Shown one piece after another: positions 50,735-58,982 of a stretch of 64,000 bases of DNA. The translations under genes were made by a program, and so were the position numbers. Under the pieces are notes generated by a model. It had not been told where the DNA came from and ran no database searches. It was given only the letters and a program-made list of their open reading frames with translations. This stretch comes from Planctomycetota bacterium (GTDB lineage: Bacteria; Planctomycetota; UBA8742; UBA2392): assembly GCA_020638675.1 (NCBI GenBank), contig JACKID010000004.1, positions 62,001-126,000 of the forward strand. Direction: 5' to 3'. Every line of letters begins with the position of its first letter. Positions within the stretch are counted from its first letter, which is position 1.

Positions 50735-50751
50735 GACTGCTCCTGCGCTTT

Positions 50752-50800
50752 GAGTGGCCAGTGGTCGGTGGCCAGAGACTCGCCTAACTGACCACTGAAC
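50752..50800. repeat. Short inverted repeat
   Basis: AGTGGTC (50760-50766) and GACCACT (50790-50796), with TGGCCA direct repeats around the left arm. Same family as 48880-48929 by its GTGGCCrGTGGTC flank. Confidence 0.5.
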
Positions 50801-50846
50801 ACTGAACAAAACCACTGATTTTGAAGCATTGCCTTATAGAAAACGC

Positions 50847-51383
50847 TCAAGCCGCGGATAGCCCGGAGCCCGCAAACTGCCCGAACCAGTATGCATAGGC
50901 AAAAGCCACCGCCGCGCCGATGATGACGCCTGCTATCGTATCGCCGATCCAGTGCGCGCCATAGTACACCCGCGCGAACATGCACAGCGGAATCAGCGGC
51001 AGAAAACTCAGGCTGGCCGGCCAGGCCAGCGGCCCGAGCAGGATCAGCAGGGTCGTCATCGCACCCGCCTGCGCACTGTCGCCCGACGGAAAGCTCGGGT
51101 TGTTCACCAGCCCGCGCAGCTTGAACGCGCGCGCGGCCTCGAGCGGCTCGGGGCGCGGACGCCCGATCCAGTGTTTCATCGGGCCGGTGATCGCCACGGT
51201 GGTCATGGCGGTCATCAGGCACACCAGCCCAAAGCGCCAGCCAAGCCACAGCCCCAGCGCAATGATGAACAGCGGCATCACGTAGCTGCCGAACAGCATG
51301 CCGGGAACAACCAGCAAATAGTCCAGCGGCCCCAACTGCCAGCCGTGAATCCGCGCGGAAAGTGACTGATCGAGCTGCTTCAT
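50847..51383 (-). CDS. PAP2-family phosphatase
   Basis: 178 residues, five to six membrane helices. Motifs are KHWIGRPRP (C1), FPSGDSAQ (C2, with Asp where His is usual) and RVYYGAHWIGD (C3). It acts on lipid phosphates or undecaprenyl pyrophosphate at the outer face of the membrane. The changed C2 residue may alter catalysis. The ATG at 51383 is preferred over a TTG nine bases upstream. Confidence 0.85.
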   Translation of the reverse strand: MKQLDQSLSARIHGWQLGPLDYLLVVPGMLFGSYVMPLFIIALGLWLGWRFGLVCLMTAMTTVAITGPMKHWIGRPRPEPLEAARAFKLRGLVNNPSFPSGDSAQAGAMTTLLILLGPLAWPASLSFLPLIPLCMFARVYYGAHWIGDTIAGVIIGAAVAFAYAYWFGQFAGSGLSAA

Positions 51384-51407
51384 CGTCGCCAACTACAACT
51401 GCATTCC

Positions 51408-51474
51408 CGCACAGAGACCACAGAGAACACAGAGAAAGAAGGCAGTTCTCTGCGCGCTCTGTGGTCTCTGTGCG
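51408..51474. repeat. Snap-back inverted repeat
   Basis: Perfect 18-bp arms (51408-51425 and 51457-51474) of CACAGAG-type sequence; the centre holds GAAGGCAGTTCT (51438-51449), shared with 6929-6940. Confidence 0.75.
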
Positions 51475-51496
51475 AGACCGCCTTTTCCCGGTTCGC

Positions 51497-51502
51497 TATA
51501 CT
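51497..51502 (+). promoter_or_regulatory. -10 element of probable leaderless promoter
   Basis: TATACT six bases before the ATG at 51509. Confidence 0.5.
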
Positions 51503-51508
51503 GGCCCG

Positions 51509-52129
51509 ATGGCGAGGGCAAATCAAAGAGGCAGGCTGCACACCGGGCGCACGGCCGCGCTGATGATTGCGCTGGTGCTGCTGATCGGCGCGGTGCTGTG
51601 GGCGAGCGGCTACCTGCCGTTTCGCCTGCGCGACGACGGCATCTACGCGGGCAACGGCACGACGCCCGCTGCGGGCTCTACGACAATCGACCGCCCGCGG
51701 CTGTACCTGCCGAAGCCGGAAAGGAAGAAGTCGGGCTACTACCCCGTCACACAGGTGATCGACGGCGACACCATCGAGATCGAGCGCAACGGCAAGAAAG
51801 AACGCGTACGCCTGATCGGCGTTGACTGCGACGAAGTGCCGCACGAGAAAGTCGACCCGGACAGCACCGGCTGGCGCGCAACCATGTTCGTGTTCGAGCT
51901 GCTGGAGAAAGACCCGCGCGTGAAGCTCGAATACGACTGCGAACGCGAGGACAAGTACGGGCGCACGCTGGCCTACGTCTACCTGCCCGACGAGCGCATG
52001 CTGAACGAGCTGCTCATGAAAGAAGGCTGGGCAAGGGTGATGCGCATCCCGCCCAACACCAGACACGCCCAGGATTTCGCCGCACTGGAAACCGAAGCCA
52101 GGTCAGGCAACAAAGGCATCTGGCGCTGA
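51509..52129 (+). CDS. Membrane-anchored thermonuclease-family (SNase) protein
   Basis: 206 residues. A transmembrane helix (16-34) and short linker are followed by a complete SNase domain (about 70-206): VTQVIDGDTIEIE, VRLIGVDCDEVPH, and DKYGRTLAYVYL with the active Arg/Glu/Arg set. It cleaves DNA or RNA with calcium at the envelope. The start at 51509 fits the leaderless pattern. Confidence 0.9.
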   Translation: MARANQRGRLHTGRTAALMIALVLLIGAVLWASGYLPFRLRDDGIYAGNGTTPAAGSTTIDRPRLYLPKPERKKSGYYPVTQVIDGDTIEIERNGKKERVRLIGVDCDEVPHEKVDPDSTGWRATMFVFELLEKDPRVKLEYDCEREDKYGRTLAYVYLPDERMLNELLMKEGWARVMRIPPNTRHAQDFAALETEARSGNKGIWR

Positions 52130-52732
52130 CTAGTGTTTCTCGTCCAGGAAGATCGTCCACGTTGCGCCAGTGTCGCTCTCGAACTCAACACCACTGCGCA
52201 GGCTCATCTGCGTTCCGTCTTCACTCTTGTAGACGCGATCCTTGAAGATGCGCTTGATAACGAATCGGGTGTTGGGCAGCCGGTCTCCTTCTCTGAACGG
52301 CCGCCTGTAACCCTTGAACCAAACCTCTAGTACCACTTTGTCGTCTTCGTCTCTGATCTCTGTGATCCGGTCGATCCCCCAACCAACGCTGAGTTGATCG
52401 ATGTACTCCCGGCGCTTGGGGTCGACAACGTCAATGTTCCGCACCCACAGCGGGTCGGTGCCGTCATGCCAGGTCAACTCGGGCGTGCTGTGCGAAACCG
52501 GCTCCGGCATCGGAAGATCGACCGGCCCGTCCGCCTGAACAGCAGGAGGCGCCGGCGGGCGAGGCAGCGGCTGCTTCGGCGCGACTCTTGCGACAATGGG
52601 GCTCGCGGCCGACTCAGCCTGCGAGGACCGTGGGGACCAGTCGGTGAACAACAGAAACCCGACGGCCGCCAGCAGCCCGAATACGAGCACGACCTGACCC
52701 AACGCCAATGCAACCATGGCTTTCCCGCGCAT
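52130..52732 (-). CDS. Membrane-anchored hypothetical protein
   Basis: 200 residues. A transmembrane helix (8-28), a Pro/Ala-rich spacer (to about 75) and a C-terminal beta domain with RNIDVVDPKRREYIDQL. It could start at 52732 or at the second ATG 15 bases downstream. No family recognised. Its stop abuts the SNase stop. Confidence 0.7.
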   Translation of the reverse strand: MRGKAMVALALGQVVLVFGLLAAVGFLLFTDWSPRSSQAESAASPIVARVAPKQPLPRPPAPPAVQADGPVDLPMPEPVSHSTPELTWHDGTDPLWVRNIDVVDPKRREYIDQLSVGWGIDRITEIRDEDDKVVLEVWFKGYRRPFREGDRLPNTRFVIKRIFKDRVYKSEDGTQMSLRSGVEFESDTGATWTIFLDEKH

Positions 52733-52838
52733 GGCTCAAGCTTACGCCGAGCCGCTCCATACCCCAAAGGAAACCCTGAATTTGCCGTCCCCGCACTGGA
52801 GCACCGGGCAACCCTTGCGGTGGCGGCTTGGAATACCC

Positions 52839-52844
52839 CATACT
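52839..52844 (+). promoter_or_regulatory. -10 element of probable leaderless promoter
   Basis: CATACT six bases before the GTG at 52851; TTGCGG lies 18 bases upstream as a -35. Confidence 0.5.
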
Positions 52845-52850
52845 CCCGCC

Positions 52851-53765
52851 GTGGCTGACAAACTGGAAATCGTGACGGCGCTGCCTCCGCTCAAGAAGCG
52901 GGACGTGACCATGCACAAAGGCGAGGCCGGGCGGCTGTTCTGCCTTGCCGGCTCCGTCGGCATGGTGGGTGCCGCGGCACTTGCCTCGCGGGCGGCCTTG
53001 CGCTGCGGCGCGGGCCTGGTGCGCGTCGGCATGCCGTGGCGACTCGCGGCCGTCGTGGCCGGGCGCGACCCCAACGTCATGACCAGCGCCCTGCCCGAAA
53101 CCGAAGACGGCACCATCAGCGCCATGTCGCCGGCCAAGATCCTCAAGGCGGCCGAGGGCTCCGACGTCATGCTGATCGGGCCCGGGTTGTCCCAGCACCC
53201 GCAGACCGTGCAGGCCGTCATCAACCTGCTGCCGCAGGTGAAGTCAAAGCTGGTCATCGACGCGGACGGGCTGAACGCGATCGCGCACGACCAGTGCGCC
53301 GTGCTCAAGGCCATGAAGAAGGAAAACGGGCTGCCGATCCTCACCCCCCACCCCGGCGAGATGCTGCGGCTGCTGGGCAAGGAATACGACGGCGCAAGCC
53401 TGAAATCCGGCGACGAGCATCGCCGCGACGTGGCCGTTGCGTTCGCCAAAAAGTACGGCGTGGTGCTGGTGCTGAAGGGCTTCCACACGGTCGTCACCGA
53501 CGGCGCGCGCGTGTACGTCAACGAAACCGGCAACCCGGGCATGGCCAAGGCGGGCGTCGGCGACGTGCTGTGCGGCGCGATTGCGGCCTTCCGCTGCCAG
53601 GGCTTTAACTCATTCGAGGCCGCCATGCTGGGTGTTTACCTGCATGGTCTTGCAGGCGACCTGGTTTGCGCCAAAATGGGCGAGATCGGCATGATCGCCA
53701 CGGACATCATTGAGGAACTGCCCGAAGCGGCCCGCCGCCACCAGGAGCAGTCGGAGAGCGCATGA
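52851..53765 (+). CDS. nnrD: ADP/ATP-dependent NAD(P)H-hydrate dehydratase
   Basis: 304 residues from the GTG at 52851. It has KGEAGRLFCLAGSVGMVGAA, the GPGLSQ loop, VIDADGLNAI, LTPHPGEMLRLL, and NETGNPGMAKAGVGDVLCG, the ribokinase-like fold of NnrD. It dehydrates hydrated NAD(P)H damage products. There is no NnrE epimerase domain on the same protein. Four-base overlap with the aminotransferase. Confidence 0.92.
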   Translation: MADKLEIVTALPPLKKRDVTMHKGEAGRLFCLAGSVGMVGAAALASRAALRCGAGLVRVGMPWRLAAVVAGRDPNVMTSALPETEDGTISAMSPAKILKAAEGSDVMLIGPGLSQHPQTVQAVINLLPQVKSKLVIDADGLNAIAHDQCAVLKAMKKENGLPILTPHPGEMLRLLGKEYDGASLKSGDEHRRDVAVAFAKKYGVVLVLKGFHTVVTDGARVYVNETGNPGMAKAGVGDVLCGAIAAFRCQGFNSFEAAMLGVYLHGLAGDLVCAKMGEIGMIATDIIEELPEAARRHQEQSESA

Positions 53766-54937
53766 ACGTACGTGAGACCGAAGACGCCTGCCTGGTGCCC
53801 AGCTACACCAAGCTGCCGCTCACCGTCGTGCGCGGCGAAGACGTCTGGGTGTACGACGAAAAGGGCGGCAAGTACCTCGACCTGTACTCCGGCCACGCGG
53901 TCTGCGGCATCGGCCACTCGCACCCCAAGCTCGTCGAAGCCATCCACGAGCAGGCCAAGAAACTGATCTTCTTCAGCAACGCCGTCTACAACGACACCCG
54001 CGCGGCCGCGGCCAAGCTGCTGCTTGAGTCGGCCTACCCGCTCAGCAAGAACGTGTTCTTCGTGAACAGCGGCACGGAAGCGAACGAAGTCGCGCTCAAG
54101 ATCGCGCGCCGCGCCACCGGGCGCCCGCGCGTAATCGCCATGGAGACCGGCTTCCACGGGCGCACCATCGGCAGCCTGTCGGCCACCGGCAACCAGAAGC
54201 TGCGCGACGACTTCCCGGAAAACCTCAGCAACCTGACCGACTTCGTGCCGCTCGGCGACTTCGACACGCTCGAGCACATGATGAGCGAGGACGTCGCGGC
54301 GATCATCCTCGAGCCGGTCACCAGCGTCGGCGGCGTGCGCATCGCCAGCCGCAAATACTACGACAGCCTGCGCGAGCTGTGCCTCGGCTACGGCACCGCG
54401 CTGATCTTCGACGAAGTCCAGACCGGCTTCGGGCGCACCGGCGAAATGTTCGCCGGCATGCACTGGGACATCGAGCCGGACATCTGCACCAGCGCCAAGG
54501 GTGCGGCCGGCGGCTTCCCGCTCGGCATGGTGATCCTCAGCGAGGCGATCTCGACCGCGCCCGCCCCCGGCGAGCACGGCTGCACCTTCGGCGGCGGCCC
54601 GCTGGCGATGGCGGCGCTCAAGGCGAACCTGGAAATCCTGAAGTCCGAGAACCTGCTTGAGAACGCGCGAAAGATGGAGCTGGTCGTGCGCGACCTGCTG
54701 GGCGCGATCCCCGAAGTGCTGGCCGTGACCGGCAAGGGCCTGCTGCTCGGGATCGAGCTGGAGTGCCCCGCCAAGCCGATCGTGAGGGCGCTGCTGGACC
54801 AGAAGATCATCGTCGGCGGCTGCGACCGCCCGAACATGATCCGCCTGCTGCCGCCGCTGACCGTGAAAGCGGAGCACATCAAGCAGTTCGCCGACGCACT
54901 GACCAAGGCCCTCGCCGGCGCGAAGCAGAGCGCCTGA
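53762..54937 (+). CDS. argD: Class III aminotransferase, ArgD-like
   Basis: 391 residues. SGHAVCGIGHSHPKLVEAI, FFVNSGTEANEVALK, the IFDEVQTGFGRTG block and the PLP-Lys in TSAKGAAGGFPLG are those of acetylornithine/ornithine-type aminotransferases. It probably transfers the amino group of an ornithine derivative; a broader substrate range is possible. ATGA overlap with nnrD suggests co-expression. No other arginine genes are near, so the symbol is tentative. Confidence 0.85.
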   Translation: MNVRETEDACLVPSYTKLPLTVVRGEDVWVYDEKGGKYLDLYSGHAVCGIGHSHPKLVEAIHEQAKKLIFFSNAVYNDTRAAAAKLLLESAYPLSKNVFFVNSGTEANEVALKIARRATGRPRVIAMETGFHGRTIGSLSATGNQKLRDDFPENLSNLTDFVPLGDFDTLEHMMSEDVAAIILEPVTSVGGVRIASRKYYDSLRELCLGYGTALIFDEVQTGFGRTGEMFAGMHWDIEPDICTSAKGAAGGFPLGMVILSEAISTAPAPGEHGCTFGGGPLAMAALKANLEILKSENLLENARKMELVVRDLLGAIPEVLAVTGKGLLLGIELECPAKPIVRALLDQKIIVGGCDRPNMIRLLPPLTVKAEHIKQFADALTKALAGAKQSA

Positions 54938-55041
54938 CGTCGCCGGCGTGCCCGGTATTCACATTTCCGTTTATGTGTCGCATGCCAGGTTATGCTGCCC
55001 GGGCATCAACCAGTATTCCCGGGCGCCCGAAACCTGTAATC

Positions 55042-55047
55042 TATAGC
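55042..55047 (+). promoter_or_regulatory. -10 element of probable leaderless promoter
   Basis: TATAGC six bases before the ATG at 55054. Confidence 0.4.
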
Positions 55048-55053
55048 TGACCC

Positions 55054-56379
55054 ATGAGCGACGTCCCCGACGACGACAACGACCAGCCGCTGCCGGAAGG
55101 CGCTGAGCAACCTTCCACTTTCGCGCTGCTGTGCAACTCGCCCGAGCCGCCCCAGCCTTTCGAAGTCATGCAGCGCCTCATCGACGCCGGCTACAAGGCC
55201 GAAGTGCTCAGCGAAGACGCGCCCGAGACGGCCGTCTGGGCGCGCCACCTGAAAGTCGACAACGACACGCGCCCGCTTCAGGTCTGCTGCCTGCCGCGCG
55301 ATGAGGACTTCACGCCCTGGGAGTGGACGCCCGCCCGCTGGCGCGACGAAGAGGAATACGACCTCGCCCGCCGCTCGCGCTGGATGCTGCTGGTACGCAT
55401 GCACTACGAGCCGGACGACGAACCGAACGAGCACTTTCACCGCCACCTGCGCCTCGCGGACACCATTGCGGAAGGCCTCGCCACCGCCTGCATCGACATG
55501 AACTCGTTCATCCTGCGCAGCAAGACCACGCTGCACGAGCTCGCGAGCTGCAAGGTCGCGCCCGCGCCCGAGGAGATGTACCAGGTGCACGAGTCGCCGC
55601 GCGACGACATGTTCTGGCTGCACACGCGCGGGCTGAAACGCTTCGCCATGCCGGAGCTGGAGCTGATCGGCGTGCCGCGCGAGAACCTGCACGACGCGCT
55701 GACGGCCTTCCAGTGGCTGATCGCGTACATCCTGCCGGTGTACATCCCGGAGCAGGGGCTGGATTTTTCTTTCGGCGCGGAGGTGCACATCCGGCTCGCG
55801 CCGCTTGAGGAGGTACTGGACCAGATGGAACGCGGCGCGCTCGGCGGGCGCGACGACCGCAAACGTACGGGGCTCGAGGGCTGGCGGATGATCGTCTGCG
55901 ACCAGTCCGAGCGGTTCAGCATCAGGGGCTTCTTGCGCAACGTGCAGGGCGACCCGATCTTCTGGCTCAGCGATGAGGAGAGCGCCCGCCGCGCGCACCT
56001 GGCGCGGGTCCGGTTCGGCCACGCGGCCGCGGCCTGGTACAGCAGCCAGTACTCCCGCCGGCGCATGGCCGTGAAGCTCGGCGTGCCGTTCAACGACAAC
56101 TGCGACGACCTGAGCGCCGCGTTGAACGACGAAGAGCTGCCCAAGGGCGCCAGCCGCGAGCACATGTGGTTCGAGCTGCAGGCAATTGAAGGCAAGGCGC
56201 TGGTGGCCAAGCTCGAAAGCGAACCCGTCTACGCGACGTATTTAAAGAAGGGCAAAACCTACCACCTGCCCGTGCACCAGCTAAGCGAATTTAATCTGAC
56301 ACTAGACGGCCAAAGCTACAGCCCCGCCACCATCACCGAGCTAGACCAAGTAACCCTAAGAACCGGCCGCGGCAGCTAG
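55054..56379 (+). CDS. Protein with C-terminal DUF2314-like region
   Basis: 441 residues, cytosolic. The N-terminal 300 residues are unfamiliar apart from a DUF4026-like feel. The C-terminal part (about 315-441) has REHMWFELQAIEGKALVAKL, then PVYATYLKKGKTYHLPVHQL, which fits DUF2314. The last 45 codons use rarer A/T-ending codons (several CTA Leu) unlike the body of the gene. Its TAG stop shares CTAG with the opposite gene's stop. Confidence 0.75.
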   Translation: MSDVPDDDNDQPLPEGAEQPSTFALLCNSPEPPQPFEVMQRLIDAGYKAEVLSEDAPETAVWARHLKVDNDTRPLQVCCLPRDEDFTPWEWTPARWRDEEEYDLARRSRWMLLVRMHYEPDDEPNEHFHRHLRLADTIAEGLATACIDMNSFILRSKTTLHELASCKVAPAPEEMYQVHESPRDDMFWLHTRGLKRFAMPELELIGVPRENLHDALTAFQWLIAYILPVYIPEQGLDFSFGAEVHIRLAPLEEVLDQMERGALGGRDDRKRTGLEGWRMIVCDQSERFSIRGFLRNVQGDPIFWLSDEESARRAHLARVRFGHAAAAWYSSQYSRRRMAVKLGVPFNDNCDDLSAALNDEELPKGASREHMWFELQAIEGKALVAKLESEPVYATYLKKGKTYHLPVHQLSEFNLTLDGQSYSPATITELDQVTLRTGRGS

Positions 56380-58904
56380 TCATCGGCTTCAAGGGTGCAA
56401 ATCAATTCAAGGTATCCAGCCGTGTCGGGTTTTAGATCTAGTTCCGCGTAGGCGAAGCCCGGGACTCTCAGTCGAAGGGAACCCTGGTTGTCCTGCAGGT
56501 CGGGCAGCCATAGTGCCGGTTTGCCTTGCCACCTCACCAACTGGGCGTCGGCAGCTGGCCTTCGAATCTCACGACGAGTGAGCGTGTCGTTCCGGGTAGC
56601 AACTCCCAACTCCTGCACGCTACCACTACTTGAGAACAGCAGCCTCATGTTCCACAGCGCCGTGATCGGTTCGGACGCACCATCGCCGCATTGCAATTGG
56701 ATCAAACGACTCTTCGTCGCTGGTCGGAGTTCTTTGTCCAACTGAGTGATCCGAGTCCCGCCATCGTTCGGCGGCTGCGGCACCAAGTCGACTTCTTCCG
56801 GCTGCATCGACTCTACGTGGAACCACAGCGAAGTCGCTCTGGTCGACGCAAAAGTGGATATCCCGAAAGCGCCCGCTGCGCTTCGTACCCATGAGGGACG
56901 GTCGCGGAACTCGTTGTCGGCTGCTTTTGGACGGGAGTAAACCCGCAGACCTTCAGTCCACGGTGGGACGGCCGACAGGGGCAACTGGAATCTGACTTCG
57001 ACAATTTGCGACTCATCCACGACCGGACGGTCTGACTCAACAGGCAGCTCGGCATGCGCCCAATTGACGATGCGCACAGCTGAGTTCAGCACGACGAACG
57101 CGTCAGAAGTCCACACATCGGTTCCGCGACGAAGCCTCAACTGAAAGAAACCCGCGCGCAGCTCAATAAGTTTGACCGCTTCCTTGGATGCTTCCAGGTT
57201 GGAAACCTCAAGCGACTCATAGCACCACCAATTGCCATCTGGTGGGCTTCTTAGATCTAGTCCCAACCGGTCCGTGTCGTCGACGCCTTCAGGCAGTTCT
57301 GCCTCAACTGCCTGGCGATCGAGCGCGCTGGACCACTCGGTTTCGGGCTGTTCGGGTACTTTGATCGTGAAGTCGATGATGTGTCCCCGGTCGATCATCG
57401 TCTCAAGCTGAAGACTCCCGACCGGCGCATCAAGCACGACAAACTTGCTCTCGTCGTCGACGGAGAGCTGCACGACAGGCTCTTCGTCAACACCGGTCCG
57501 CGCATGCAGGTATTCGATACGACGCCGAGCAAGATCAAGTGTGCCCCTCACAATGCTGGTTCCACTGGGGCACAATTCGACGTCGAGTTGCGCCAGTTCA
57601 CCTGGGCGAACGATCACGTCGAAGACTCTGAGTGACTGCCGGCCAAAACGAAGGCGCCGTATTCCCGTCTTCGTTGCGGTAAGCGTGGCCCGGCCCGAAG
57701 CGTCCGTTTTCGCCAGTACCGCTCCGGCATCTTCGTACCACCGAGTGGCATCTAGATCCAGAATGGCAACTTCAGGTGCAGGCTTGCCCTGAAGCGTTAC
57801 GCTGACCTGTAAGCCACCCATCGATTGAAGAGTTCTTTGGCCGTCGAAAGCGTACTCTCTGATACTCAGGTCTACGGATAGGTTCGCATCGTCCGGCGAG
57901 ACATCGACGTGGGCTATTGCCCTGAGCGTCTCCGCAGCAAACTCTTCTCGGCCTGCCACGACCGTGTACTCGCCCGGCAAAAGCCCTTCGAGTGCTGCGT
58001 GCCCGTTCTCGTCGGTTAGGTGCGCCACGACGACCAAGTCCCGCAGCGGCGGTCTATGTGCGACAACCCACACCCAACTCGGACGTGGAACCGCACCGTC
58101 AAGATTGCGGAGCTGGACGTCAATCGTCTTCGTTCCAACGGCTCTCTCGAAGATCGGCTTGAGAAAGAGCGGTTGGTCGACTACTTCAAACCTGAACGCT
58201 TCGTCGAAGCCCAGTTCTGGGGCTGTGTCGCCCTCTGGCGCATCCAAATCCGGCAGTCGTGTTGGCAACAGGCTGCACTGGTAGCTTCCTGGCACAAGCT
58301 CCAGTTGCACGCCCTCCAGGAGCGCCTTTTCGAGTTCGATCGGCTGGTCGGTGCCGAGGCTCGGTGGTGGCCACACCCGCGTAACGCGGATTTTCCGCCC
58401 GAAGGAGGTGTCATCACCGGGCCAGAGTGTCACTGGATAGATTGGCGTAAGCGCGACATCACCCAAGTCACACAGTTGCCCCGGGCGCACCTCGACGGGT
58501 GCAACTCTCGCCATCAGATGGGAGTTCGCATACACGCGTACGCAAGAGACGCGAACAGAGGTAGTCAATCGGATGTCGTCCGTAACACCACTGTGCCACT
58601 CTCCGACGACTATCGAATCGCTGTACAGGTTTGAAACGGTCGCTTTTGCATCCTGAAGAACCTCTCCGGTCACTGCGTCGATTGCTCGCAGTCGAATCGT
58701 GCCCTCATCACTTGTCGAGGGAACGGGCTCCGGAACCCCACCGGATGGAACAGGCTTGGACGGCGGACCGAGGGTCTTCTTCCCGCTGACGTTCGCGGGA
58801 CGTGGATCCGTATCGACTCTGCCCATGAATGACGGGCCGAGTATCAGCACAAGTACCACGACCAGCACTGTGATTCCGGCGATGATTGAGATGTCGCGGC
58901 GCAT
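56376..58904 (-). CDS. Signal-anchored protein with repeated beta domains (carboxypeptidase-regulatory-like)
   Basis: 842 residues. One membrane helix at 7-25, then a Pro-rich linker and a series of beta-sandwich-like units with turns such as TDENGHAALEGLLPGEYTVV and KTDASGRATLTATKTGIRRL, typical of carboxypeptidase-regulatory or CnaB-like domains. No Cys motif or protease core seen. The codon use is distinctly more A/T-rich than the neighbours. It is paired with the 583-residue gene just upstream, and a 38-bp duplicated segment precedes each. The function is unknown. Confidence 0.78.
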   Translation of the reverse strand: MRRDISIIAGITVLVVVLVLILGPSFMGRVDTDPRPANVSGKKTLGPPSKPVPSGGVPEPVPSTSDEGTIRLRAIDAVTGEVLQDAKATVSNLYSDSIVVGEWHSGVTDDIRLTTSVRVSCVRVYANSHLMARVAPVEVRPGQLCDLGDVALTPIYPVTLWPGDDTSFGRKIRVTRVWPPPSLGTDQPIELEKALLEGVQLELVPGSYQCSLLPTRLPDLDAPEGDTAPELGFDEAFRFEVVDQPLFLKPIFERAVGTKTIDVQLRNLDGAVPRPSWVWVVAHRPPLRDLVVVAHLTDENGHAALEGLLPGEYTVVAGREEFAAETLRAIAHVDVSPDDANLSVDLSIREYAFDGQRTLQSMGGLQVSVTLQGKPAPEVAILDLDATRWYEDAGAVLAKTDASGRATLTATKTGIRRLRFGRQSLRVFDVIVRPGELAQLDVELCPSGTSIVRGTLDLARRRIEYLHARTGVDEEPVVQLSVDDESKFVVLDAPVGSLQLETMIDRGHIIDFTIKVPEQPETEWSSALDRQAVEAELPEGVDDTDRLGLDLRSPPDGNWWCYESLEVSNLEASKEAVKLIELRAGFFQLRLRRGTDVWTSDAFVVLNSAVRIVNWAHAELPVESDRPVVDESQIVEVRFQLPLSAVPPWTEGLRVYSRPKAADNEFRDRPSWVRSAAGAFGISTFASTRATSLWFHVESMQPEEVDLVPQPPNDGGTRITQLDKELRPATKSRLIQLQCGDGASEPITALWNMRLLFSSSGSVQELGVATRNDTLTRREIRRPAADAQLVRWQGKPALWLPDLQDNQGSLRLRVPGFAYAELDLKPDTAGYLELICTLEADD

Positions 58905-58944
58905 TGGTGCGGCCTGAGGGGTCGGCCACGGGGCTTGGTGATTG

Positions 58945-58982
58945 TAGCAAACTCTACATGTTGCGGCGGTATTGGCCGCCTA
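58945..58982. repeat. 38-bp direct repeat, copy 2
   Basis: Identical to 60769-60806. It contains the last nine codons of icmF as a remnant, and the stop of the 583-residue gene overlaps its edge. TACAAT (minus, 58941-58946) follows as an extended -10 (TGCTACAAT). Confidence 0.85.

Noticed and set aside
50735..50846. SAM riboswitch upstream of metK
   Set aside because: The gap is short and contains a palindromic repeat; no SAM-I/II core sequence seen.
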